DNA from: UBA6624 sp964507645
Lineage (GTDB): Bacteria > UBP7 > UBA6624
Length of the DNA stretch: 5,748 bases
NCBI GenBank assembly: GCA_964507645.1
Contig: CAZDPU010000037.1
Coordinates: 1 to 5,748 of the forward strand
Direction: 5' to 3'
Below the pieces are notes generated by a model. The model saw nothing but the letters and a program-made list of their open reading frames with translations, ran no database searches and was not told the origin of the DNA. Made by a program: the position numbers and the translations under genes. How positions within the stretch are numbered: position 1 is the stretch's first letter; each line of letters starts with the position of its first letter. Below are positions 1 to 5,748 of this stretch, one piece after another.

Positions 1-261
1 GGATTGACAATTCTTGAATCACTATCATGCGGAACTCCTGTAATTGCAACAGAGGTTGGAGGTGTTAAAGAAGTCTTGGGTACAAAAGGAGACTTTTTCA
101 AAACAACCACAAGCAGGAATCCAAAAGAAATATCCAGACTTGCATTATCAACAATGGGCAAAGGAAGATTCCATGCGAGGAAAAGAGCAGAAAGTTTCAG
201 TAAGGAAAAAATAGTAAATGAATATCTGGAACTGTATGAAAAATGCCTTATAAAAAACTAA
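1..261 (+). CDS. Glycosyltransferase, GT4-like, C-terminal fragment (5' end outside window)
   Basis: Only the last 86 residues are present; the frame is open to the left edge, so the true start lies outside the window and the TTG at position 4 is an internal Leu codon. The visible part opens with GLTILESLSCGTPVIATEVGG. This is the classic end of the GT-B C-terminal Rossmann domain in family 4 retaining glycosyltransferases. E6 would be the second glutamate of the E-x7-E motif that contacts the nucleotide-sugar donor, and the GTPVIA and GGVKE segments follow the family pattern. The rest is the usual C-terminal helix ending in a Lys-rich tail (YEKCLIKN). By family it would transfer a sugar from an NDP-sugar to a growing glycan at the cytoplasmic face of the membrane. 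Donor and acceptor cannot be read from this fragment. It runs convergently to all other genes here, and its TAA stop overlaps the stop of the MoeB-like gene. The family call is firm. Confidence 0.9.
   Translation, partial: GLTILESLSCGTPVIATEVGGVKEVLGTKGDFFKTTTSRNPKEISRLALSTMGKGRFHARKRAESFSKEKIVNEYLELYEKCLIKN
258..261. other. Overlapping convergent stop codons
   Basis: The bases CTAA serve both strands: TAA (259-261) ends the plus-strand glycosyltransferase, and TAG (minus strand, 260-258) ends the MoeB-rhodanese gene. There is no intergenic space, and I found no hairpin followed by a T-run on either side that would act as a terminator. Confidence 0.9.
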
Positions 262-1401
262 TATTCTGAAACATTTGAGTCTATTTCTCTAGACCATGCA
301 AGTATTCCGCCTTTTAAGTTTCTTACATCGGAAAACCCAACACTTTTTAAATAACTGACAACATTTGCCGACCTCGCGCCAGACTTGCAATGAACAATGG
401 TTTTTTTTCCTGGGTTCAACTCATTCAATCTTTGAACCAACTCTCCCATTGGAATCCATAAAGCCCCGTCAATCTTTGCCATCAGTATTTCCCCCTCCTC
501 CCTGACGTCTAGAAGATCATGCGGAACTTCATTTTTCCTAAGGTCAAAAAGCTCTTTAACGGTTGCCTCTTCCACCCTATTCAATTCAGAACCTAGAGGA
601 GACCCACAAAAATTTTCATAATCAATTAATTCTTTTATTTTTTGATCAGAGCCACAAAGTAAACAATTTTTATCTTTTAGGAGTTTGAAAGATTTGAACT
701 CCATATCTAAAGAGTCAATCGACAACACCCTACCTATCAAAGGAGTCCCCAGTCCGGTAATGATTTTAATAACCTCTAAAGCCTGCATGCTACCAATTAT
801 TCCAACATGGGCACCAACAACACCAGCATCAGCACAACTTGGAACACTCCCTGGTTTCGGAGGGTTTGGAAACATGCATCTATAACAAGGACCACCTTGG
901 GAACAAAAAACTGAAAGTTGCCCATCAAACCTGAAAACGGAAGCATGTACATTGATTTTATTTTCCAATTTACAGGCATCATTTACAAGGTATCTTGTAG
1001 GGAAATTGTCTGACCCGTCCAAAATAAAATCATACTCACGAATAATTTCTCTTGCATTGCTTGAATTAAGTTTTAAGTCATGACAAACAATATCAACATC
1101 TGGGTTTAAGTTCTTTAAATAATTACCTGCAACTGCTGTTTTTTTTTAAACCTAAATCTTGAGAGTTGTAGATAATTTGCCTATGAACATTGGAGAGACT
1201 TACAGAATCAAAATCACAAATCCCCAACTTTCCAATTCCGACAGAAGCTAAATAAATTGCTGCAGGACTTCCAAGTCCCCCAAGTCCAACAACAAGAACA
1301 GAAGATCCTTTTAATTTTTCCTGTCCAGTTTTGCCTATTTCGGGAATTGACATTTGGCGACTATAACGAATTAGTTCTTTTTTGCTAAAATTACCAGTCA
1401 T
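258..1401 (-). CDS. moeB: MoeB/ThiF-type adenylyltransferase fused to a rhodanese domain; interrupted by a 1-nt frameshift
   Basis: By family this is an E1-like enzyme that adenylates the C-terminal Gly of a small sulfur carrier (MoaD/ThiS type) and, through its rhodanese domain, loads it with sulfur. Seen in sequence, using the repaired 380-residue reading: R12-Y13-S14-R15-Q16 at the N-terminus; the ATP-binding GLGGLG at 39-44; R74 in NVHRQ; DGSDN at 128-132; zinc-ligand pairs C172/C175 and C246/C249; C189 in PSCAD; and a rhodanese domain from about 275 with active-site loop C338-KSGAR. Length fits MoeB-rhodanese fusions (about 370-390 residues). The reading is broken: from ATG 1401 the frame runs through K87 and stops at 1123-1125 (TAA, 92 codons). 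The remainder is in another frame, open from the A-tract at 1139-1147 down to TAG at 258-260. Dropping one A gives GLKKTAVAGN, a normal family sequence. I chose ATG 1401 because it opens just before the conserved RYSRQ; the TTG at 1452 adds only non-family residues. Its SD is weak, and it overlaps the preceding dehydrogenase by 11 nt, suggesting translational coupling. Which carrier it serves (Moco, thiamin, cysteine or another) is unknown. Confidence 0.88.
1139..1147 (-). other. Nine-A homopolymer causing the moeB frameshift
   Basis: On the coding strand the gene reads gat tta ggt tta, then eight more A residues of a run of nine, then cagcagttgc. With nine A the frame gives KKNSSCR and a stop. 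With eight it gives KKTAVAGN and stays in register with all later conserved motifs. No other interruption is visible in the gene. Runs of nine or more A are known sites of transcriptional slippage in bacteria, and also of base-count errors in sequencing. Confidence 0.9.
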
Positions 1402-2476
1402 TTTTATCTGAACCCTGTTCAGAAGCAGCAGACCTAAGTCTTTCTCTTGCAAGTTCAGAACTCGCTTGTCTTGTTGTTAAGTTTTCACTTTTCTCAACCC
1501 TTGAAAAAATCTCATCCAAACTCTCAGCTATCTTCCCAACTTTTTTTGTTGCAATTTCTTTATTCCAATTGCCATTTCTTTCAAGGTCAACATTAATCAA
1601 ACCACCAGCATTAATGACATAATCTGGAGAATAAAGAATATTTCTTCTTTTCAAACGAAGAGCATCTTCTTTTTTTTCTAACTGATTGTTTGCGGCACCA
1701 GCAACAACCTTACATTTAAGTAACGGTATTGTGTGACTATTTAATGTGCCTCCCAAAGCGCAAGGAGCATAAACATCGACATCTTGCAACATCCATTGGT
1801 TTGAATCGCAAGAACTGCATCCAAATTCACTTTTTGCCTTTTCTACCATTTCGTCATTTATATCTGTAACTACAACCCTTGCTCCACTTTTTGTCAGTTT
1901 TTCAATCAAGCTCCAACCAACATGGCCAATACCTTGAACCAAAACCTTAACATCGTCAATATCCTCTTTATTCATTTGATGCTTAACAGCAATTTTCAAA
2001 CCTAAAAATACACCTTGGGCTGTAAAGGGAGAGGGGTCTCCAGAACCCCCATTTTCAATCGGGAGCCCGGTAACATGATTTGTTTCTTCTTTTACAGCAA
2101 CCATGTCTTCTACAGATGTTCCAACATCTTCTGCAGTTACATAAGACCCATTTAAGGAATCAACTGCTCTTCCAAAAGCACGGAACATTGCCATTCTTTT
2201 GTCCTCTTCAGAAGGAGGAGGTCCCAATATAACAGTCTTTCCTCCGCCCAGCGCTAATCCAGCACAAGCAGCTTTATAAGTCATGCCTCTGCTCAATCTC
2301 AAAACATCTTTCAAAGCGTCTTCTTCGCTTTGGTAGGTCCAAAGCCTCGTTCCTCCCAAGGCAGGGCCCAGCAAAGTGTCATGAACTGCAATAATTGCTC
2401 TAAGCCCAGTAGATTTATCATTGAAAAAATGGACACCATCATGGTTCCTATGAGATTCTTTACTAAAAACTGCCAT
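1391..2476 (-). CDS. Leucine dehydrogenase-type amino acid dehydrogenase (Glu/Leu/Phe/Val family)
   Basis: This 361-residue cytoplasmic enzyme should interconvert a branched-chain L-amino acid and its 2-oxo acid plus ammonia, using NAD(H). Seen in the sequence: GPALGG at 37-42; K68; the catalytic GGGK with K80; TAEDVGT at 114-120 with D117; the dinucleotide motif GIGHVG at 182-187, followed by D205, which favours NAD over NADP; a GAANNQL segment around 260; and NAGGLINV around 290. K68 and K80 fall at the numbers known for Bacillus-type leucine dehydrogenase. A115-E116-D117 aligns with the AED of that enzyme, which argues for aliphatic rather than phenylalanine-type specificity (inference). 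Length is normal for the family (about 350-365). The ATG is set by a strong Shine-Dalgarno 8 nt upstream. It follows the GNAT-like gene by 24 nt and overlaps the moeB start by 11 nt. In other bacteria such enzymes serve amino acid catabolism or branched-chain acyl supply; a link to the glycan genes is not shown. Valine dehydrogenase is the main alternative. Confidence 0.9.
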   Translation of the reverse strand: MAVFSKESHRNHDGVHFFNDKSTGLRAIIAVHDTLLGPALGGTRLWTYQSEEDALKDVLRLSRGMTYKAACAGLALGGGKTVILGPPPSEEDKRMAMFRAFGRAVDSLNGSYVTAEDVGTSVEDMVAVKEETNHVTGLPIENGGSGDPSPFTAQGVFLGLKIAVKHQMNKEDIDDVKVLVQGIGHVGWSLIEKLTKSGARVVVTDINDEMVEKAKSEFGCSSCDSNQWMLQDVDVYAPCALGGTLNSHTIPLLKCKVVAGAANNQLEKKEDALRLKRRNILYSPDYVINAGGLINVDLERNGNWNKEIATKKVGKIAESLDEIFSRVEKSENLTTRQASSELARERLRSAASEQGSDKNDW

Positions 2477-2484
2477 AACCTAAA

Positions 2485-2491
2485 CTCCTTT
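2485..2491 (-). promoter_or_regulatory. Ribosome binding site of the amino acid dehydrogenase
   Basis: AAAGGAG on the minus strand, 8 nt before the ATG at 2476-2474, in the 24-nt gap after the preceding gene. It fixes the dehydrogenase start and allows initiation independent of the upstream gene. Confidence 0.8.
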
Positions 2492-2500
2492 CAGTCAATC

Positions 2501-3331
2501 CTAACCTTCAACCCAAAATATCTTCCTGATCCAAATGCTTGAGGGTTCAGCTTTCATAAAACAAGAAAGTGCCGAAGATGACTCTATCGGAATTCCAACT
2601 TTCAAAGAATTTATTTTTTTTCCTGCCCTAGCCTCCAGTCCCAAAAGCATATCCTGGATAATTGAAAAATTATTCACCTCATCAGGATGGACAGCGCATA
2701 AGCTTGCATTCCATAAATCAATATTTTTACACCAGGGAGAAACATGCAACAATCCGACTAAATTATTGTTTCTATATGCTCCAACTGGAAGCAAATCAAA
2801 ACTACACAATTTCTGCCAATATTTAAAAAAATTATCATTGCTGCTTTCAAGGCCAACTCTTTCCTCTCTAGATCTGATTTGCTGTTTTTTGACCAATTGG
2901 GAAACTTCGTCAAAGTCATCTCCACTTAAAGACCTGATTGAACAACTTGCATCTGTAGGAAACAGCATATCTTTAAAATCAAATACAAATTCACAAACAT
3001 CTCCAGCATCAATTAAATTCTTAATAACATGATGCATTCTCGGAGCAGGAGCAGGGCATGTAATCCAGCATGATCCCGAAGGACGCATTTCTTTCCACAA
3101 ACTTTCTAGATCAAATTGATTCAAATCTTGTCCACCCCAAAAATGAATTGAATCAACATCATCAACCATCCTTCTTCCACAAAGAAACCTCGGAGAGCCT
3201 TCTGGTTCAAAAAAATATTCCCACTTGTGATTTTGCCACCTTTCCAAAAGAGATGTTTTTCTTTCCTCTTCCGAATACCTATCCCATCCAGGAAAAGGTG
3301 ATGGCAAGTTCTTGACATCAAAGACTTTCAT
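2501..3331 (-). CDS. Unrecognised two-part protein with a GNAT-like C-terminal half
   Basis: A 276-residue protein, soluble by appearance, without signal peptide or membrane segment. I do not recognise a named family. Residues about 131-276 have the outline of a GCN5-type N-acetyltransferase: an opening strand and helix (IRSLSGDDFDEVSQLVKKQ, 132-150), a central strand GAYRNNNLVGLLHVSPW, then a strand ending CAVHPD and a helix. However, the acetyl-CoA pyrophosphate loop (R/Q-x-x-G-x-G/A) expected after that strand is not there; the segment reads VHPDEVNNFSII. The N-terminal 130 residues are rich in aromatic residues (SIHFWGG, WKEMRP, CWITCPAPAPRMHH) and may be a degenerate second GNAT repeat or a separate domain. 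The ATG overlaps the epimerase TGA stop as ATGA and has a strong SD, so translation is probably coupled. If catalytic, an acyltransfer to a sugar or amino group is one guess from context; it may equally be inactive or regulatory. Gene reality is well supported by length, SD and packing; function is weak. Confidence 0.8.
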   Translation of the reverse strand: MKVFDVKNLPSPFPGWDRYSEEERKTSLLERWQNHKWEYFFEPEGSPRFLCGRRMVDDVDSIHFWGGQDLNQFDLESLWKEMRPSGSCWITCPAPAPRMHHVIKNLIDAGDVCEFVFDFKDMLFPTDASCSIRSLSGDDFDEVSQLVKKQQIRSREERVGLESSNDNFFKYWQKLCSFDLLPVGAYRNNNLVGLLHVSPWCKNIDLWNASLCAVHPDEVNNFSIIQDMLLGLEARAGKKINSLKVGIPIESSSALSCFMKAEPSSIWIRKIFWVEG

Positions 3332-4281
3332 AAAATCCTCCCTTTAGTTGAATACATTGGATTTTTCCAGTCACCAATAATTCCATCTTCAAGAAATTGC
3401 TTAATTTCCCTTATGCCATCAACAACTGAATATTTGGAAGAATAGCCCCATTCTTTTTTAATCTTTTCAAAAGACACCTTGTAGCTTCTAGCATCCCTGT
3501 CAACTGGATGAATATTTATATCAACATCTTTAACCTCTTTGCTTAATAAATAAGCAATTTCTTTGACTTTTAAATTTTGATTGGTAGAGCCAACATTAAA
3601 AACACCTCTAACTCTTTCTTTTTCAAGTGTTATAGCCATAAAAAATGCTCTTGCTGCATCCTTAACATCAAGCAAAGGCCTCCATTGATCACCACCGAAC
3701 AACATCACTTTTCCATTCTGTAAAGCATGGCATGTCAACAGGTTGACAACCAGGTCGCATCTAGTTCTTCCTGAAGCTCCAAACAGAGTGCTTAACCTTA
3801 AAGCAGATCCCCCTTCAAGTGACACAACTTCTTTTTCAGAATTTAATTTAGTTTTTGCATACAGTGTCAAAGGGTTTGGATCTGAGGATTCATCAACAAT
3901 CCCCTCTTGAGCCCCATAAACAGAACAAGAGCTAGCGAATGCAAGTCTTTCAATCTTTAATTCTTTACAGAATTCAACTATCTTTTTTGTCGATTCATAA
4001 TTGTCTTGAGAGCATTTTTTTGGATCTAGGTCGCAACTTGGATCACCGCTTGTTCCAGCAAGATGAACAACTGCATCCATACCGTTCAGACTTTTTTTCA
4101 AAAGATCAAAATCATTCACAGGACCTTCGATAAAATCGATATTACTTAAATGTTCTTTAATTCCATAATCACCATAAGACAAATCATCAAAAACCCTTAC
4201 GGAAAAATTATTCTCTATCAAAAGAGGAACTAGAGAAGTTCCAACATATCCTGCACCACCAGTAACAAGAACCTTTTTCAA
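3328..4281 (-). CDS. NAD-dependent nucleotide-sugar epimerase/dehydratase (extended SDR family)
   Basis: A cytoplasmic enzyme expected to epimerise or dehydrate an NDP-sugar, supplying a precursor for the exported glycan. Numbering from the TTG at 4281 (317 residues), it shows the Rossmann motif TGGAGYVG at 7-14; D32 after the second strand, typical of NAD binding; HLAGTSGDPS around 73-82; the catalytic Ser segment SSCSVYG at 117-123; and the Y141-x3-K145 pair (YAKTK). Further on are a substrate-side LRLSTLFG segment and the RPLLDVKDAARAF helix. This is a complete, unbroken extended SDR, with the GalE/dehydratase groups as nearest types; the exact sugar substrate cannot be assigned. The start is uncertain. 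There is no ATG; TTG 4281 gives the usual MKKVLVTGG opening and lies 2 nt past the ATPase stop, but its SD (GGGAGG) is 13 nt away. TTG 4302 gives 7 extra residues and a GGAGG only 3 nt away. The stop TGA overlaps the next ATG. Confidence 0.92.
   Translation of the reverse strand: MKKVLVTGGAGYVGTSLVPLLIENNFSVRVFDDLSYGDYGIKEHLSNIDFIEGPVNDFDLLKKSLNGMDAVVHLAGTSGDPSCDLDPKKCSQDNYESTKKIVEFCKELKIERLAFASSCSVYGAQEGIVDESSDPNPLTLYAKTKLNSEKEVVSLEGGSALRLSTLFGASGRTRCDLVVNLLTCHALQNGKVMLFGGDQWRPLLDVKDAARAFFMAITLEKERVRGVFNVGSTNQNLKVKEIAYLLSKEVKDVDINIHPVDRDARSYKVSFEKIKKEWGYSSKYSVVDGIREIKQFLEDGIIGDWKNPMYSTKGRIL
3337..3344 (-). promoter_or_regulatory. Ribosome binding site of the GNAT-like gene
   Basis: AAGGGAGG on the minus strand, 5 nt before the ATG at 3331-3329. 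It lies wholly inside the 3' end of the epimerase gene. Together with the ATGA stop/start overlap it supports both the start choice and coupled translation. Confidence 0.85.
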
Positions 4282-4283
4282 GT

Positions 4284-5501
4284 TTAGAAAGGGCCCTCCC
4301 AAGAACCTCCAGGATCAATCAAACCCATGGTCATCCTCTCTCCTCCATCCAAAACAGTAAACCTGTAACCTTTTTCTCTCTGATCACTTGGCTGCATAAG
4401 GTTTCCATCTTCAAAAACACCCACAGAAAGAAGAAACTCTCTTCTGAGAAATGGTAATTTTTGTATTTTGTATTTATATTTCCAAGGTCCATCTCCAGGA
4501 ATTGAAACAGTATGGAGGATTGGCCCAATCAAAGATTGTCCATAATCTCCATGAAACTGGATTGCTATAACAGCTGTTTCACTGTCTATAACACCTCTTG
4601 AGCCTAGTTGAATAACAAGCTCCATTGATTCTCCATATCTGAAAAGATGTGTTTCACTTCCAGTTGCATCCATGAACTTAACATTATCAATTGCAATAGG
4701 GCCATCTCCCCACCTTTGAACACCTTGCTTGGTTCTTGTTAGATCTCCCCCAGAAACTGCCAACCTCTCTCTGTATCTGTCTAATATCTGATGCTTATCT
4801 CCAAAACCCTCAATTTTTCCATCCTCAAGCCATAAAAGCCTTTCAGCAAAATACCTAACTATTGTTAAATTGTGACTTACAAAAAGTATAGTTTTTCCTT
4901 CTGCCTTTAATTCATTAAGCTTTGCAAAACATTTTTGCTGGAAAGACAAATCACCAACACCTATAACTTCATCTAGTAAAAAAACATCTGGATCTAAGGC
5001 TATTGCTATAGAAAACGCAAGCCTTAAAACCATTCCCATTGAATACGTTTTTATTTGAGAGTCAGCAAAATCAGCCAATTCTGCAAATTCAAAAATCGAT
5101 TCCTCTTTTGACTCTATATCCTTTCCTTTCATCCCTAGGAGAGAGGCATTTAGATGTATGTTCTCCCTTCCCGTTAGTTCGGGATGAAAACCAGCACCCA
5201 GCTCCAAAAGGCTTGCAACCTTTCCTTTGATTTTCACATCCCCAGAATCAACTGAATATATCCCTGCTAGCAATTTCAAAAGAGTTGATTTTCCAGCTCC
5301 ATTCCTGCCAATTAGTCCGATAATTTCTCCTGGCTTTATGTTTAATGAAATATTGTCGAGAACTTTCAATGAAGTTTTTTTATTCTTCAACCCTGCCAGC
5401 CTATCCCTAAAACTCCTTTTTCCTCCAAGAGAAAAAGATTTGGTTATATTTTGAACCTTTATCTCCCCTTGCTCAAGATTAAATTTCCCTCTACCTGGCA
5501 T
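4284..5501 (-). CDS. wzt: Polysaccharide ABC exporter ATPase, Wzt-like, with C-terminal glycan-binding domain
   Basis: The ATP-binding subunit of an O-antigen/teichoic-type exporter that, with the permease encoded just upstream, moves lipid-linked polysaccharide across the inner membrane. Seen in 405 residues: Walker A GRNGAGKST at 65-73; the Wzt-typical ELGAGFHPELTGREN at 100-114; signature YSMGM at 153-157; Walker B VFLLDE at 173-178; and the H-loop SHN with H210. After a linker, a second domain starts at about 263 with RWGDGPIAIDNVKF. This matches the Wzt C-terminal beta-sandwich that, in characterised systems, recognises the modified non-reducing end of the glycan before export. Length fits two-domain Wzt proteins rather than the short (about 250) type. 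The signature loop has Met where these ATPases usually have Ser (YSSGM). ATG 5501 has a GAGGAG 8 nt upstream and lies 2 nt after the permease stop. The symbol is by family resemblance; the exported glycan is unknown. Confidence 0.93.
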   Translation of the reverse strand: MPGRGKFNLEQGEIKVQNITKSFSLGGKRSFRDRLAGLKNKKTSLKVLDNISLNIKPGEIIGLIGRNGAGKSTLLKLLAGIYSVDSGDVKIKGKVASLLELGAGFHPELTGRENIHLNASLLGMKGKDIESKEESIFEFAELADFADSQIKTYSMGMVLRLAFSIAIALDPDVFLLDEVIGVGDLSFQQKCFAKLNELKAEGKTILFVSHNLTIVRYFAERLLWLEDGKIEGFGDKHQILDRYRERLAVSGGDLTRTKQGVQRWGDGPIAIDNVKFMDATGSETHLFRYGESMELVIQLGSRGVIDSETAVIAIQFHGDYGQSLIGPILHTVSIPGDGPWKYKYKIQKLPFLRREFLLSVGVFEDGNLMQPSDQREKGYRFTVLDGGERMTMGLIDPGGSWEGPF

Positions 5502-5503
5502 AG

Positions 5504-5748
5504 CTAAATCTCCTCTGCAAACCTTGATTGAGATTTTTTAAAAACAAACAAACCCCAAACAAAAAATAAAAGACCTAACCCAAAAGCCATCAAAAGAGAT
5601 TTTCCGTCAGGATTGTTTAAATCTAACAATACATCCCTATAACTTTTTATGATGTGAGTCATAGGATTCAAGTAATAAATTTTATACACAATCTCAGCAC
5701 CTTTTTCGCTCAAAAAAGTAAGGCTTTGGAATTTTTCCAAATTAGGGG
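5504..5748 (-). CDS. wzm: ABC-2 type polysaccharide export permease, Wzm-like, C-terminal fragment (5' end outside window)
   Basis: The last 80 residues of a membrane protein; the frame is open to the right edge, and the TTG at 5740 is an internal Leu codon. The visible part has YYLNPMTHIIKSYRDVLLD, the segment that in ABC-2 polysaccharide permeases precedes the last membrane span. This is followed by a hydrophobic helix (LLMAFGLGLLFFVWGLFVF) and a short positively charged cytoplasmic end (KKSQSRFAEEI). By family it forms the dimeric channel for lipid-linked O-antigen or capsule-type glycan. The assignment rests on this conserved tail and on the adjoining Wzt-like ATPase, whose ATG begins 2 nt after this TAG stop. 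Drug or heme ABC-2 permeases would be less likely given that neighbour. Confidence 0.9.
   Translation of the reverse strand, partial: PNLEKFQSLTFLSEKGAEIVYKIYYLNPMTHIIKSYRDVLLDLNNPDGKSLLMAFGLGLLFFVWGLFVFKKSQSRFAEEI
5510..5515 (-). promoter_or_regulatory. Ribosome binding site of the Wzt-like ATPase
   Basis: GAGGAG on the minus strand, 8 nt before the ATG at 5501-5499. It sits within the last codons of the permease gene and supports the chosen ATPase start. Confidence 0.8.

Noticed and set aside
685..885. 66-codon plus-strand open frame and the 61-codon minus-strand frame at 797-982
   Set aside because: Both are shadows of the MoeB-like domain. The true frame there carries the zinc Cys pair and the PSCAD segment.
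1130..1150. Programmed -1 ribosomal frameshift at the A-run
   Set aside because: The downstream frame is reached by +1 (or -2), not -1, so the classic A-AAA-AAG type mechanism would not join the two parts. I also saw no obvious stimulatory hairpin just downstream.
2477..2560. Possible internal promoter before the dehydrogenase
   Set aside because: Only AT-rich partial matches to -35 and -10 boxes are present, without correct spacing. In a genome this AT-rich such matches are expected by chance.
2535..3032. 165-codon open frame on the plus strand
   Set aside because: It lies wholly antisense to the GNAT-like gene, has no convincing ribosome binding site, and its translation has no recognisable domain. 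The minus-strand gene has a strong SD, operon packing and a sensible protein.
3070..3315. 81-codon plus-strand open frame, and the 66-codon minus-strand open frame at 3121-3321
   Set aside because: Both are other-frame readings inside the GNAT-like gene, with low-complexity translations and no family features.
4291..4300. GGGCCC palindrome at the ATPase/epimerase junction as a terminator or operator
   Set aside because: It is only 6 bp with no loop and no T-run after it, and it is explained as the codons for the last residues of the ATPase (EGPF).
4331..5454. Short open frames antisense to or out of frame with the Wzt-like gene (4331-4528, 5039-5230, 5227-5454)
   Set aside because: The ATPase frame is unbroken and has all nucleotide-binding motifs. 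The alternatives show no protein features or start signals.

Overview
This window is a gene-dense, visibly AT-rich stretch of bacterial DNA. Its coding strands carry many A-tracts of 7 to 9 bases. A Wzm/Wzt-type polysaccharide ABC exporter, a nucleotide-sugar epimerase and a retaining glycosyltransferase fragment point to a cell-surface glycan (O-antigen or capsule-like) locus, probably of a Gram-negative bacterium. The genes visible here do not fix the phylum.

Layout: the left edge (1-261, plus strand) holds the C-terminal end of a GT4-type glycosyltransferase that enters from outside the window. Everything else is on the minus strand and looks like one transcription unit entering from the right edge. 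In order of transcription it holds: the C-terminus of an ABC-2 permease (5748-5504); a Wzt-like ATPase with a C-terminal glycan-recognition domain (5501-4284); an NAD-dependent epimerase/dehydratase of the extended SDR family (about 4281-3328); a two-part protein with a weak GNAT-like half (3331-2501); a leucine dehydrogenase-type amino acid dehydrogenase (2476-1391); and a MoeB/ThiF-rhodanese protein (1401-258). Junctions are very tight: a 2-nt gap, another 2-nt gap (or a 19-nt overlap, depending on the start), a 4-nt ATGA overlap, a 24-nt gap and an 11-nt overlap. I saw no convincing internal promoter or terminator. The plus- and minus-strand genes meet tail to tail with their stop codons overlapping.

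Function: the permease and ATPase would export a lipid-linked glycan, the epimerase would supply a modified nucleotide sugar, and the glycosyltransferase would help assemble the chain. The three downstream genes (GNAT-like, amino acid dehydrogenase, sulfur-carrier activating enzyme) are not standard glycan genes. They may be unrelated metabolism sharing a transcript, or may supply a modification; the sequence does not decide this.

The most notable anomaly is in the MoeB-rhodanese gene. A run of nine A residues (coding strand, 1139-1147) shifts the frame by one base and truncates the product after 92 codons. Sequence similarity resumes perfectly in the other frame if the run is read as eight. 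This is either a sequencing or assembly error, a very recent mutation, or a site rescued by transcriptional slippage. I found no CRISPR array, RNA gene, insertion sequence or clearly new system.
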